From: Bacteroidales bacterium
GTDB taxonomy: Bacteria; Bacteroidota; Bacteroidia; Bacteroidales; UBA932
Direction: 5' to 3'
NCBI GenBank assembly: GCA_017454335.1
Contig: JAFTDE010000009.1
Span: 1 to 38,472 of the forward strand
DNA length: 38,472 bases
Below are positions 38,417 through 38,472 of this stretch, one piece after another. The notes below the pieces were generated by a model. It saw only the letters and a list, made by a program, of their open reading frames with translations, was not told the origin of the DNA and ran no database searches. Position 1 is the stretch's first letter, and each line of letters begins with the position of its first letter. The position numbers were made by a program, and so were the translations under genes.

Positions 38417-38472
38417 ATGGAATACATCAGCTTATTCGTCAAGTCCATCTTCGTCGACAACATGATCTTCGC
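38417..38472 (+). CDS. nqrE: Na+-translocating NADH:quinone reductase subunit E, N-terminal fragment
   Basis: Only the first 18 codons are present before the window ends. They read MEYISLFVKSIFVDNMIF, the usual N-terminus of NqrE (the family start is EHYISLFVRAVFVENMAL or similar). It follows nqrD by 12 bp, in the canonical nqrABCDE order; nqrF is expected next, outside the window. Confidence 0.92.
   Translation, partial: MEYISLFVKSIFVDNMIF

Overview
The window looks like a Bacteroidetes chromosome segment, most likely an uncultured gut or rumen Bacteroidales of fairly high GC. The grounds are: a SusC/SusD pair next to a hybrid two-component regulator, many lipoproteins with short signal peptides, an NqrABCDE operon, A/T-rich starts with almost no Shine-Dalgarno, and several upstream boxes fitting the Bacteroidetes -7 consensus TAnnTTTG. 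Species cannot be fixed from this sequence. No tRNA, rRNA, insertion sequence, phage gene or CRISPR array was seen. Coding density is very high, so most long ORFs on the opposite strand are shadows.

Layout. (1) 1-459 is the 3' end of ATP-dependent PEP carboxykinase, closed by a strong bidirectional terminator. (2) 494-4727 (minus) is an envelope operon: a mini LuxR-type regulator, an OmpA-domain protein with a zinc ribbon and LamG-like domain, a 636-aa secreted protein of unknown function, and a lytic-transglycosylase-like protein. It diverges from 4881-6086, a membrane-spanning TPR sensor with a related LuxR-type HTH. The 153-bp gap holds two near-palindromic operator-like repeats. (3) 6092-24835 is a polysaccharide utilisation locus: HTCS regulator (minus), SusC and SusD (plus), GH2 glycosidase and oligogalacturonate-lyase-like propeller (minus), then a plus-strand trio of an exported URO-D-family lipoprotein, a CE12-type acetylesterase and a PQQ-propeller/DUF362 fusion. 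The substrate is probably acetylated pectin, perhaps rhamnogalacturonan I. (4) 24883-34459 is general metabolism: recG, an S9 peptidase, acyl-ACP thioesterase, UvrD/PcrA helicase, Bcp peroxiredoxin and an exported Gfo/Idh/MocA-family lipoprotein. (5) 34536 to the end is the nqrABCDE operon for the Na+-pumping NADH:quinone reductase, with nqrE cut by the window edge.

The PUL appears to be one regulon. The two control regions (9965-10273 and 19908-20230) share two sequence elements in the same order and orientation. One of them sits exactly 33 bp from the -7 box in both places. This suggests the HTCS drives susCD and the uroD-like/CE12/DUF362 operon directly, and possibly the divergent lyase/GH2 pair. 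The least explained parts of the locus are the exported URO-D protein, which keeps the His-x-Cys...Cys pattern of zinc methyltransferases, and the propeller-DUF362 fusion.
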